A stretch of 64,000 nt of DNA, taken from NCBI GenBank assembly GCA_003223395.1, contig QHUZ01000026.1:1-64000 (forward strand), written 5' to 3'. Made by a program: the position numbers and the translations under genes. Source of the stretch: Gemmatimonadota bacterium. Lineage in GTDB: Bacteria > Gemmatimonadota > Gemmatimonadetes > Gemmatimonadales > GWC2-71-9. Below are positions 37,652 to 45,968 of the stretch, piece by piece; position 1 is the stretch's first letter, and each line of letters begins with the position of its first letter. The notes below the pieces were generated by a model that had not been told where the DNA came from, made no database searches, and saw only the letters and a list, made by a program, of their open reading frames with translations.

Positions 37652-38740
37652 TCAGTTTCGGGAACCTCTGCGGCCGGTCACGATGATGATCTCCAGGAAG
37701 ACATCCTTCCCCGCGACGGCGGCGGGATATTGCAGGCCGGGCTGGTCGAACCGCGGACCAGACTGACCGACGGCCAGGAGGACGCCCGCGAACGCGCTGG
37801 CGCTTTCGAGCTGGTCAATGAACGCGGAATCGCGCGCGGGCTGCAGCTTGCCGTTGCGGTCAGGACGCAGGTACTGCATTCCTCCTCTTTGGCCCGTGTC
37901 ACCCTGAACGCGAAAGAATCTGAACGCCGGCCAGCGGCGCCGGTAAAACGCTTCCAACTGCTCGAGCGACAGGTCGGTGACCCAGCTGCGACCCGTCTGG
38001 GCGACGAATCGCGGCGGGTTCTCGTCGAGCCCCACCGCAGCGAACGCGGCATGGCCGCCGGGCCACGGCACGGCGCCCTCCGGAATCGGCACCGCGGCGA
38101 GGTCCTGGAAGATCAGCGACAGGAGGTGCTTGCCGCCCTGGACCGGCCGGATCGCCTCGGCAGCCTCCTGGTACCGTCCCATGTTCGACAGCGTGACGGC
38201 GAGAAACTCCCGGTAGCGAACGTTCCGAGCGTCGAGCGCCACGGCGCGTTGCGCGTGAGCCAGGGCCGCACCGGTGTCGATATCGAACGCGAACTCCCCG
38301 TCACGCATCACCGGCCGCCCGTCCGCGAGGAGACGCGCCTTCCAAAAATGCGCCGCCGCGTCGCCTTCTTGTAGACTGATCGCCCGGTCGAACGCGGCGT
38401 TCGCCGATGAGTCGTCATAGGTGCTGTCCACGGCGCATCCATGATCCGGCCCGCAGCTGACGTTTCGCGACCGTCCGAGGATGAACCGCTCGACTCGTCC
38501 CAGCAGCACAAGGGCGGCCGGATCATCCGGTTTGGCCTGCAAATACGATTCGATCTGCCCGCGGTATTGCAGGAGCCGGTCATGGCCGATGCGGAAGAAT
38601 CGCTCGCTCCCAGGCTCCCCAAGCTCGCTGCGCTCCGCACGTGCAACTTGGCGCTCGATGGAGGCCAGCGTTCCCGTCTGAGCCTGGAGAAGGAGGCTCA
38701 GTAAGAGAAATGTCACGGTCCAAACATACCCTCTGGCCAC
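37652..38740 (-). CDS. TPR-repeat exported protein
   Basis: 362 residues with a hydrophobic N-terminus (VTFLLLSLLLQAQ) and several tetratricopeptide-like units (AALVLLGRVERF, AFDRAISLQEGDAAAHFWKARLL, HAQRAVALDARNVRYREFLAVTLSNMGRYQEAAE). The C-terminal third is unlike TPR and has no recognisable motif. It starts at GTG 38740, facing the S9 peptidase across 55 bp, and ends 2 bp before ubiX. Possible role: periplasmic scaffold. Unknown function. Confidence 0.65.
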   Translation of the reverse strand: MARGYVWTVTFLLLSLLLQAQTGTLASIERQVARAERSELGEPGSERFFRIGHDRLLQYRGQIESYLQAKPDDPAALVLLGRVERFILGRSRNVSCGPDHGCAVDSTYDDSSANAAFDRAISLQEGDAAAHFWKARLLADGRPVMRDGEFAFDIDTGAALAHAQRAVALDARNVRYREFLAVTLSNMGRYQEAAEAIRPVQGGKHLLSLIFQDLAAVPIPEGAVPWPGGHAAFAAVGLDENPPRFVAQTGRSWVTDLSLEQLEAFYRRRWPAFRFFRVQGDTGQRGGMQYLRPDRNGKLQPARDSAFIDQLESASAFAGVLLAVGQSGPRFDQPGLQYPAAVAGKDVFLEIIIVTGRRGSRN

Positions 38741-38795
38741 CGGCGTCGCGCGGGCGTTAATTCGACCTATACCTCACTTCTTTGCTGAGGCTCCG

Positions 38796-40937
38796 ATGCT
38801 TGCACGAGTTCGATCGTTCGCTTTGGGCCTCGCGGCCTTTGTCCCTTCGATCGCTGCACAAGCGCCCGCTACCTCGCAGGCGGCGGCGCTCACGCCACCC
38901 ATCGCCGCGGTGCGGCCGCACCGCTTCGACGAGCACGGCAATGTGCGCATCGACCAGTACTACTGGCTCAAAGAACGGAGTAATCCGGAAGTCATCAAAT
39001 ATCTCGAAGACGAAAACGCGTACACTAAGGCCGTCATGGCGCACACCGAGGCGCTGCAGGGACGACTCTACGACGAGCTGAAGGGGCGCGTGTTGCAGAA
39101 TGATCAGTCCGTGCCGTTCCGCGAAGGCAACTACTTCTACTATACGCGGCTCGTGGAAGGGAAGAACTATCCCATCTACGCCCGGAAGCGCGGTTCGGTG
39201 AGCGCCCCGGAAGAGATCATGATCGACGCCAACGCGCTCGCCGAAGGAAAAGCGACGTTCCTGATCCGAGGGTGGGATGTCAGCTCCGGGGAGGATCTGC
39301 TCGCGTTCGCGGTGGACACCACCGGTGGTCGTGTCAGCTCGATTCGGTTCAAGAACCTGCGCACCGGCGAGATGCTGTCCGACGTCATCCCGCGCGCCAT
39401 CGGCGGCATCGCCTGGGCCGAGGACAACCGCACGCTGTTTTACACGAAGCCCGATTCCGTGTCCGTGCGACCCTATCAGGTCTATCGTCACAAACTCGGC
39501 ACACCGGCAGCGACCGATCAGATGGTGTACGAAGACAAGGACGAGACGTATTACGTCGGCGTCTCCAAGACCAAGTCCCGCGCGTACATCATGATTCAGT
39601 CGTCGCAAACGATGGCGACCGAATTCAGCTATATCCGTGCTGACCAGCCCGACGCGCCATTCCGCATCCTGATCCCGCGCGAACGTGGGCATGAGTATTC
39701 CGCCAACCATTTCGGTGACTACTTCTACATCCTGTCCAACGACCACGCGAAGAACTTCCGGCTCATGCGCACGCCGGTCGCGCGCCCTGGGCGGGACAAC
39801 TGGGAAGAAGTCATTCCGCACCGTGCCGACGTGCTGCTCGAGGACTTCGAATTCTTCCGCGACTACCTCGTCTTGACCGAGCGGAAGGATGGGCTGGTGC
39901 AGCTGCGCGTGCGTCCGTGGACCGGTCAGAACGAGTACTACCTCGACTTCGGCGAGCCCGCCTATCTCGCCTACGTCAGCACCAACCTCGAGTTTGACAC
40001 CCCGGTGCTGCGCTACGGATACACGTCCTTGACGACACCGTCGTCGACGTTCGACTACGACATGAAGACGCGGCAGAAGACGCTGCTCAAGCGCGATCAG
40101 ATCCTCGGGGGCTTCGATCCGGCGAACTACGTGACCGAGCGGTTCTACACGATTGCGCGCGACGGCGCGCGGGTGCCGGTCTCGCTCGTGTACCGGAAGG
40201 GGATTGCCCGCCCCGCCCCGTTGCTGCTCACCGGCTACGGGTCGTACGGATCGAGCTCGGATCCGACGTTCTCGTCAGACCGGCTCTCGCTGCTCGATCG
40301 CGGGTTTGTGTTCGCGATTGCGCACATTCGCGGCGGGTCCGAAATGGGACGCGCCTGGTACGAGAACGGCCGGCAACTCCAGAAGAAGAACACGTTCACC
40401 GATTTCATCGACGTCGCCGACGATCTGATCCGGCGCGGCTACACGTCCTCGAATCGCCTGTTTGCGCGTGGGGCGAGCGCCGGCGGGCTCCTGATGGGCG
40501 CGGTCGTCAACATGCGTCCCGAGCTGTTCCGGGGCGTCATCGCGGGCGTGCCCTATGTGGACGTCATCACCACGATGATGGACTCGACCATTCCGTTGAC
40601 AACCGGGGAATACGACGAATGGGGCAACCCGCATGACTCGACGTTCTACCGCTACATGCTGTCGTACTCACCGTATGACAACGTCGAGCGGAAGGCGTAC
40701 CCGAACCTGCTGATCACGGCCGGTCTGTATGACACGCAGGTGCTGTATGTCGAACCGGCGAAGTGGACCGCCCGACTCCGGGCGATGAAGACCGATAACA
40801 ACCGGTTGATCCTGCGGACGAACATGGAAGCGGGGCACGGCGGCGCGTCGGGCCGCTACAAGCGCTGGCACGACGTGGCGTTCGAGTATGCGTTCTTGCT
40901 CGATCTTGCGGGGTTGGGAGATAAGCCGACTCCCTAA
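38796..40937 (+). CDS. Exported S9 family prolyl oligopeptidase
   Basis: 713 residues with a signal peptide ending SIAAQ. The N-terminal seven-bladed propeller (about 60-430) is followed by an alpha/beta hydrolase domain. The nucleophile is in RGASAGGLLMG (Ser about 561), the Asp in AGLYDTQVLYVEPAKW and the His in MEAGHGG, completing the triad. RGGSEMGRAWYE is the typical oligopeptidase segment. It cleaves short peptides after proline or basic residues, by family analogy. Divergent from the TPR gene. The downstream 150 bp before ubiA holds a heptanucleotide inverted repeat. Confidence 0.95.
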   Translation: MLARVRSFALGLAAFVPSIAAQAPATSQAAALTPPIAAVRPHRFDEHGNVRIDQYYWLKERSNPEVIKYLEDENAYTKAVMAHTEALQGRLYDELKGRVLQNDQSVPFREGNYFYYTRLVEGKNYPIYARKRGSVSAPEEIMIDANALAEGKATFLIRGWDVSSGEDLLAFAVDTTGGRVSSIRFKNLRTGEMLSDVIPRAIGGIAWAEDNRTLFYTKPDSVSVRPYQVYRHKLGTPAATDQMVYEDKDETYYVGVSKTKSRAYIMIQSSQTMATEFSYIRADQPDAPFRILIPRERGHEYSANHFGDYFYILSNDHAKNFRLMRTPVARPGRDNWEEVIPHRADVLLEDFEFFRDYLVLTERKDGLVQLRVRPWTGQNEYYLDFGEPAYLAYVSTNLEFDTPVLRYGYTSLTTPSSTFDYDMKTRQKTLLKRDQILGGFDPANYVTERFYTIARDGARVPVSLVYRKGIARPAPLLLTGYGSYGSSSDPTFSSDRLSLLDRGFVFAIAHIRGGSEMGRAWYENGRQLQKKNTFTDFIDVADDLIRRGYTSSNRLFARGASAGGLLMGAVVNMRPELFRGVIAGVPYVDVITTMMDSTIPLTTGEYDEWGNPHDSTFYRYMLSYSPYDNVERKAYPNLLITAGLYDTQVLYVEPAKWTARLRAMKTDNNRLILRTNMEAGHGGASGRYKRWHDVAFEYAFLLDLAGLGDKPTP

Positions 40938-41008
40938 CTCTCTATCGCCCGCGGCGGTTCGGTGTGGGGGAGCGTTTCGGGTGCCGGGGGGGCTGCGGTG
41001 GCGGAGGC

Positions 41009-41082
41009 GTGCGCCGTGAGCCGTGCGCTGTGCGCCGGGAGGCATCGGGTTTCCGGCGCACGGCGGACTGCGCACGGCGCAC
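41009..41082. repeat. Heptanucleotide inverted array
   Basis: Left arm: four 7-bp units (GTGCGCC at 41009, GTGAGCC at 41016, GTGCGCT at 41023, GTGCGCC at 41030). An 18-nt loop follows, then four units of the complement (GGCGCAC at 41055, GGCGGAC at 41062, TGCGCAC at 41069, GGCGCAC at 41076). It lies between the convergent stops of the S9 peptidase and ubiA genes and would fold into a long imperfect hairpin. Confidence 0.8.
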
Positions 41083-41087
41083 GCTGT

Positions 41088-41975
41088 TCATAGCACCCGA
41101 TCTATCAGAGCACCCAGAAACACGACAATACTGACAATCCCATTGGCGGTAAAAAAGGCGGCGTTCAGTCGAGAGAGGTCGCCAGGCCGGACGAGCTGAT
41201 GCTCCCAGGCGATCAACCCTGCCCCGATCCCCACACCGCCGAAGTACGCCACTCCTAACCCCGCGCCATACCCGAAGGCCACGAGCGCGACGATCGCCAT
41301 GCCGTGGAGCAGCTTGGCCGCGAAGATCGCGCGCGCCTGTCCCAACCGCACCACGAGCGAGCGCAACCGCTCGGCGCGATCGAACGCCTCGTCCTGCAAC
41401 GCGTAGAAAATGTCGAACCCGGCGACCCAGCACGTCACGGCCAGCGCGATGACCAGCAGCAGCCACCACGGATCGCTCCAGGCACCCGTGACCGCGACGT
41501 AGCCGCCCACCGGCGCGATGGCGAGTGCGCCACCGAGCCAGAGGTGCGTCCAGTCCGTGAATCGCTTCGTGTAGCTGTAGGTGGCGATCCAGATGAGGGC
41601 GACCGGCGCGAGCGCCGCGCACAACGGATTCAGCGCCCACGCCGCAAAGAGGAACACCACCATCGCGCCGATCACCGCGGCCCACGCCTGGCTGATCGTC
41701 AGACGCCCCGTCGGCAGCTCCCGGCCCTGGGTACGCGGGTTTCTGGCGTCGAGACGGCGGTCCGCGATGCGATTGAATCCCATCGCGACGAAGCGCGCGG
41801 CCGTAAACGCCACGGTCACGAGAATCGCCACGCGCCACGTCACCGGCTGCTTGTACGACGCGACGATCACGCCGAGCAGCGCGAACGGCAGCGCGAAGAC
41901 TGTATGAGGGAGCTTTACGAAGTTGATGTAACGGACCAGAAGGGATTCGCCACCAAACGTCTGGCCTTCGCGCAT
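41088..41975 (-). CDS. ubiA: UbiA family prenyltransferase
   Basis: 295 residues, start ATG at 41975, one nucleotide after the ubiD stop. Multi-pass membrane protein (about eight helices). The two aspartate motifs are NRIADRRLDARNPRT and DIFYALQDEAFDRAERLRSL, which bind prenyl diphosphate via magnesium. It attaches a polyprenyl tail to an aromatic acid in quinone biosynthesis. The cluster ubiE-ubiD-ubiA with a separate ubiX matches the set used in futalosine-type menaquinone synthesis (where this is MqnP) as well as ubiquinone synthesis, and the pathway cannot be decided here. Confidence 0.93.
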   Translation of the reverse strand: MREGQTFGGESLLVRYINFVKLPHTVFALPFALLGVIVASYKQPVTWRVAILVTVAFTAARFVAMGFNRIADRRLDARNPRTQGRELPTGRLTISQAWAAVIGAMVVFLFAAWALNPLCAALAPVALIWIATYSYTKRFTDWTHLWLGGALAIAPVGGYVAVTGAWSDPWWLLLVIALAVTCWVAGFDIFYALQDEAFDRAERLRSLVVRLGQARAIFAAKLLHGMAIVALVAFGYGAGLGVAYFGGVGIGAGLIAWEHQLVRPGDLSRLNAAFFTANGIVSIVVFLGALIDRVL

Positions 41976-41976
41976 C

Positions 41977-43452
41977 TCAGAGCCCAATTCCCAACTCCCT
42001 CCACATCGAGTCGACGCGAGCCTTGGTCTCCGCGTCCATCACGATCTTGTTCGGCCACTCGCGCGTGAAGCCTTCTTCCTTCCATTTCCGCGTCGCGTCG
42101 ATTCCCATTTTCGAGCCGTAGGTGAAGCCGCGACTGGAGTGATCGAGCACGTCGATCGGCCCCATCGTGAAGCGCACGTCGCGCTCGGGATCGATGTGAT
42201 TGAGCGCGACCCACCACGCCTCTTTGGTGTCGCGGACGTTCACGTCCTTGTCCACGACGACGATCACCTTGGCGAGCGACATCAATCCTTGTCCCCAGAG
42301 GCCATTCATCACCTTGTAGGCCTGGCCCGGGTACTGCTTGTCGATGCTCACGAACACCAGGTTGTGAAAAATCCCCTCGGCCGGCATGTGGAGGTCCACG
42401 ATCTCGGGGATCGTGAGCTTGAGCAGCGGGAGAAAAATCCGCTCCGTGGCGTGGCCGAGGTAGAAGTCCTCCATCGGCGGGCGGCCGACGATCGTGTGCG
42501 GCCAGAGAGGATCGTCGCGGAAGGTCACCGCGGTGACGTGCACTTTCGGATAGTAGTCGGCGAGCGAGTAAAACCCCGTGTGATCGCCGAACGGCCCCTC
42601 GAGCACCAGCTCTTCACGCGGATCGATGTAGCCTTCGATCACGATCTCCGCTTCCGCCGGAACTTCGAGATCCGACGTCACCGCCTTGGACAGGCGTACC
42701 GGCTCGCCGCGCAGGAAGCCGGCGAACAGAAACTCGTCGATCGTGGGTGGGAGCGGGGCCGAGGCAGCATAGATACTCGCGGGATCCCCGCCGAGGGCGA
42801 TGGCGACGGGCATCTTCTCGCCGCGCTCCGCCATCACGCGCCAGTGCGCCGCGCCCACCTTATGCCGCTGCCAGTGCATCGCCAACGTGTTCTTGCTCAG
42901 CACTTGCACCCGGTACATCCCCACATTCCTGACTCCGGATTCCGGATTCCTCGTTATGACTCCACCGAGCGTGATGTACGGCCCACCGTCTTCGGGCCAG
43001 CAGATCGGCACCGGAAACTGAGCGAGGTCGACATCCGATTCCTCGATAACGGTACTCTGGCAGGCGGGACGGCCGACCGTCTTGGGTGGGAACTTCGCGA
43101 TCTCGGCGAGGCGCGGCAGCATCGCGAGCTTGCCGAGCAGGCCCTCGGGCACCTTGAGCGCGATCAATTCTGCGATCCGCGCACCCACGTGGTCGAGGCA
43201 CTCGACGCCGAGCGCGAGCGACATGCGTTGTTCGGAGCCGAAGAGATTGACGGCCACCGGATACCTGGACTTCCCACCGGTGCGCAGCGTCGGCTGCGTG
43301 AACAGCAGCGCCGGTCCACCGCCGGGCGACTTCATGCAGCGGTCGGCGACTTCCGTGATCTCCTTGTCCACCGATACGGGGCGCGTCACCCGGGTGAGGT
43401 CGCCGGATTTGTCGATCGCGGCGACGAACTCCCGCAGGTTATCGAGTGCCAT
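41977..43452 (-). CDS. ubiD: UbiD family decarboxylase
   Basis: 491 residues. It decarboxylates the prenylated aromatic acid using prenylated FMN supplied by UbiX. Conserved segments: VGMYRVQVLSKNTLAMHWQRH, EGPFGDHTGFYS, and TIVGRPPMEDFYLG; the E-D-E catalytic set is expected in these. The enzyme could be ubiquinone or menaquinone (MqnL) type. It overlaps ubiE by 14 bp and precedes ubiA by one nucleotide, so the three form an operon for the late ring modifications. Confidence 0.94.
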   Translation of the reverse strand: MALDNLREFVAAIDKSGDLTRVTRPVSVDKEITEVADRCMKSPGGGPALLFTQPTLRTGGKSRYPVAVNLFGSEQRMSLALGVECLDHVGARIAELIALKVPEGLLGKLAMLPRLAEIAKFPPKTVGRPACQSTVIEESDVDLAQFPVPICWPEDGGPYITLGGVITRNPESGVRNVGMYRVQVLSKNTLAMHWQRHKVGAAHWRVMAERGEKMPVAIALGGDPASIYAASAPLPPTIDEFLFAGFLRGEPVRLSKAVTSDLEVPAEAEIVIEGYIDPREELVLEGPFGDHTGFYSLADYYPKVHVTAVTFRDDPLWPHTIVGRPPMEDFYLGHATERIFLPLLKLTIPEIVDLHMPAEGIFHNLVFVSIDKQYPGQAYKVMNGLWGQGLMSLAKVIVVVDKDVNVRDTKEAWWVALNHIDPERDVRFTMGPIDVLDHSSRGFTYGSKMGIDATRKWKEEGFTREWPNKIVMDAETKARVDSMWRELGIGL

Positions 43453-44128
43453 AGTGGACCGCGCAGATGCCGCCCGTCAGGCGCTCGAACCCGACGCGCG
43501 AGAATCCCGCGGCTCCGAGCCGCTCGGACAGTGCCTCCGGCTCCGGAAATGCGAGCACCGACTCTGGCAGGTAGGTATAGGCGTCTCTATGTTTCGACAC
43601 GAGCCGCCCGATGGCGGGCAGAATTCGCCGGAAGTAGCAGAGGTAGATCGCGCGCAGCGGCGCGAACCGGGGCGTGGCGAATTCGAGGATGACGAACCGC
43701 GCGCCGGGTTTCAGGACGCGGGCCGTTTCGCGGAGGCCCCTGTCGAGGTCGGCGAGATTGCGTACGCCAAATCCCACCAGCGCGCCGTCGAACCGCGCCG
43801 CGGGAAAGGGCAGCGCCAGCGCGTCGGCGGCGACCGGAACGGTGCGGGGCGATTTGCCTTTGCCCTGCGCCAGCATCGGAACCACGAAGTCGGCCCCGAT
43901 CACGCGGCCGCGAAAGCCGCCCTGCCGGGCCAGCTCGGCGGCGAGGTCCAGGGTACCGGCACAGAGATCGAGGTAGGTGCCGTCGGGTTTAGCTTCCCAG
44001 CCGAGGCGCGCCACGGCGGTGCGTCGCCAGGACCGATCCACGTTGAGGCTGAGCAGATGGTTGAGGAAATCGTAGCGCGGTGCGATCGCGGTGAACATGT
44101 TGCGCACGTAGGCTGCGGAGCGACCCAT
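43439..44128 (-). CDS. ubiE: UbiE/MenG-type quinone C-methyltransferase
   Basis: 229 residues. SAM-dependent methyltransferase: motif I reads LDLCAGTLDLA, with the UbiE signatures YDFLNHLLSLNVDRSWRR and FGVRNLADLDRGLRE near the middle, and a C-terminal GGICAVHYGTR. It performs the last C-methylation in menaquinone or ubiquinone synthesis. It is divergent from the sigma-factor gene (49 bp between starts) and starts the leftward ubiE-ubiD-ubiA operon. Confidence 0.93.
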   Translation of the reverse strand: MGRSAAYVRNMFTAIAPRYDFLNHLLSLNVDRSWRRTAVARLGWEAKPDGTYLDLCAGTLDLAAELARQGGFRGRVIGADFVVPMLAQGKGKSPRTVPVAADALALPFPAARFDGALVGFGVRNLADLDRGLRETARVLKPGARFVILEFATPRFAPLRAIYLCYFRRILPAIGRLVSKHRDAYTYLPESVLAFPEPEALSERLGAAGFSRVGFERLTGGICAVHYGTR

Positions 44129-44177
44129 AGGCGCGAAAGATAGGCCGGACCACCTGAACGCCGCCAGCGATCAGCAG

Positions 44178-44738
44178 GTGGTGGCGTGGGCAAAGCAGGG
44201 TCACGACGCGGCATTCCGCGAGCTCGTCCGTCGCTACGAGCGTCCGGTGTTTTCGCTGCTCTATCGGATGGTGCGCGATCGCGCGCTCGCCGAGGATCTC
44301 GCGCAGGAAACGTTCATCAAGGTCCTGAACGGCATCAAATCGTACCGGCCGGAATTCAAGTTCTCATCCTGGATTTTCAAGATCGCGAACAACGCCGCGA
44401 TCGATCATCTGCGGCGCAAGAGCATCGACACGCTGTCGCTCGATGGCGCGCCCAGTGCCGAGACGCCCGACCAGGTCCGCGCGACGTCGTTGCAGTTGGG
44501 CGACCGCGCGGAGAGTCCGCTCGACGAAGTGGAGAGCCGCGAGCTTGGGACGGCCATCGAGCGGGCCATCGCCCGGCTGCGGCCCGAGTACCGGTCGTGC
44601 ATTCTGCTACGCCACGTCGAGGGCTATTCCTACGAGGAAATCGCCGAAACGCTGGATCTGCCCCTGGGAACGGTCAAAACCTATATCCATCGGGCCCGTA
44701 ATGAATTGCGTGGTTATCTCGACGATCGCCGGGAGTGA
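44178..44738 (+). CDS. ECF-type RNA polymerase sigma factor
   Basis: 186 residues from GTG; region upstream is open and a CTG at 44154 would add eight residues (LNAASDQQ) that fit a sigma-2 N-terminus better, so the start is uncertain. Region 2 reads DLAQETFIKVLNGIKSY then FSSWIFKIANNAAIDHLRRK. Region 4 reads LRPEYRSCILLRHVEGYSYEEIAETL and LPLGTVKTYIHRARNEL. The linker is long. A tiny zinc-binding protein follows 33 bp downstream as its probable anti-sigma. It resembles the RpoE/SigW group; the stimulus is unknown. Confidence 0.92.
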   Translation: MVAWAKQGHDAAFRELVRRYERPVFSLLYRMVRDRALAEDLAQETFIKVLNGIKSYRPEFKFSSWIFKIANNAAIDHLRRKSIDTLSLDGAPSAETPDQVRATSLQLGDRAESPLDEVESRELGTAIERAIARLRPEYRSCILLRHVEGYSYEEIAETLDLPLGTVKTYIHRARNELRGYLDDRRE

Positions 44739-44771
44739 AACCAGAGCCGAAACCGGGCCGTAGGAGACCCA

Positions 44772-45014
44772 ATGACTGACATCTCCATGCATCTCAATAC
44801 CGATGAAATCGAGCTCTGGGCGCAGGGCCTCCTGCCCGCCGCCCGGGCCATGCATCTCGCCGATTGCTCGCTCTGCCGTGTCGAAGCCGAACGTGAACGG
44901 AAGGTGATTCTCCAGCTGGTCCAGCTTCCGAAGTTTGCGCCGAGCGCTGGGTTTGCTGATCGGGTGATGGCGCAGGTGAAGGTTCACGCGCCATCGGGCG
45001 ACTGGACGGCGTAG
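44772..45014 (+). CDS. Small anti-sigma-like zinc-binding protein
   Basis: 80 residues. The motif HLADCSLC (H-x3-C-x2-C, about residues 27-34) is the ZAS/zf-HC2 signature of anti-sigma factors that bind ECF sigmas. Unlike most relatives it lacks any transmembrane segment and ends shortly after FADRVMAQVKVHAPSGDWTA, so it would be a soluble anti-sigma or a truncated form. Position directly after an ECF sigma and before a strong terminator supports this role. A role in redox or metal sensing through the Cys/His set is an inference. Confidence 0.78.
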   Translation: MTDISMHLNTDEIELWAQGLLPAARAMHLADCSLCRVEAERERKVILQLVQLPKFAPSAGFADRVMAQVKVHAPSGDWTA

Positions 45015-45042
45015 GCCAGCAAGGTGCAGCGAATCGAAAACA

Positions 45043-45081
45043 GTAGGGGCGCAGCGTGCTGCGCCCCTACATGTTTTGTTT
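45043..45081 (+). terminator. Perfect palindromic terminator after the sigma/anti-sigma pair
   Basis: Arms GTAGGGGCGCAGC and GCTGCGCCCCTAC form a perfect 13-bp stem with a 2-nt GT loop (45043-45070), followed by ATGTTTTGTTTT on the plus strand, as in a rho-independent terminator. The same palindrome type recurs in many bacterial genomes, so it may also be a mobile palindrome used as a terminator. The opposing membrane-protein gene ends at 45081. Confidence 0.85.
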
Positions 45082-45968
45082 TACCTACCGCGCCCTCGTT
45101 CGAGCCTCATCGTGCCGTACCGTAGCGTATCCGTTGATACGTTCGCACAATCCGTGGGTCGCGCATGGACCAGCGCACGAGGCTCTGGCACAGGCCAATC
45201 GGCGTCCGAATACGCGATGACCCTCCCACGGAGATCACGGCCCCAACGATAGAGACGCATATTCACTGAGTTGAACACGTCACTCCAGGTCATCGTGATG
45301 CTGCGCGAGCCGGTTGGCACCCAAGACGCCCGTCCCCACCAGGTCGGTGGTCGGATCAACAACCCGCCTTCTGCATATGTCGAATCGAGGCGAATGCGTT
45401 GCGGCACGACCGCGGGAAGTGCTCGGCGGAATTCATCCCCGCCCGGAATCCACCGACCAAAATCAAGCTCATAACACCCAGCGAAATTCTGCGTGTACTG
45501 CGGCTTTGCGACTGGAGCCTCGGAGTCCGCGACGGCCCATACCGACGTAGCAAAGATGGTGAATGATGTCAGGAGGATTGGACCGCCCGTTCGTACCAGC
45601 CACTGCCTCGGCCCCACGTGACCTGACTCGGGAAAAACAGAAAGTGTCCATGCGAAGGTCAGGATGAGCGGAATCGCGCACGCTAGCCCAACAAGGGAGA
45701 CAAAGGCACCTTCGGTATCCAGGTACCACGACCAGTACGGAAAAGGAAGGAGGAGGCTCACAAGACCCAACGGCAGCAGACTGAAGCCCAGGTAGAGCAT
45801 CCACCGCGCGCGAGTCATCCGGTAGGTAATCAGGAACAACGGCGCCGTCAGCACCATCCAGACGCCCAGGACGCGCGTGGCATACGGCGGCCCAAACCAC
45901 CACATCGAGACACCAAACGCGAACAACATCGCGAATGCGATGATCGCCAGCAGCCACCGCCAGCTCAT
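45081..45968 (-). CDS. Membrane protein of unknown function
   Basis: 295 residues, family not recognised. Four to five hydrophobic helices fill the N-terminal 150 residues (MSWRWLLAIIAFAMLFAFG onward), followed by a soluble extracytoplasmic domain (about 160-295) with conserved-looking tryptophans (DFGRWIPGG, RPPTWWGRASW) and two cysteines. The base composition here looks lower in GC than the surrounding genes, which may reflect transfer. It overlaps the SAM-hydrolase gene start (ATGA) as the last gene of the stressosome/MATE unit. Confidence 0.6.
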   Translation of the reverse strand: MSWRWLLAIIAFAMLFAFGVSMWWFGPPYATRVLGVWMVLTAPLFLITYRMTRARWMLYLGFSLLPLGLVSLLLPFPYWSWYLDTEGAFVSLVGLACAIPLILTFAWTLSVFPESGHVGPRQWLVRTGGPILLTSFTIFATSVWAVADSEAPVAKPQYTQNFAGCYELDFGRWIPGGDEFRRALPAVVPQRIRLDSTYAEGGLLIRPPTWWGRASWVPTGSRSITMTWSDVFNSVNMRLYRWGRDLRGRVIAYSDADWPVPEPRALVHARPTDCANVSTDTLRYGTMRLERGRGR

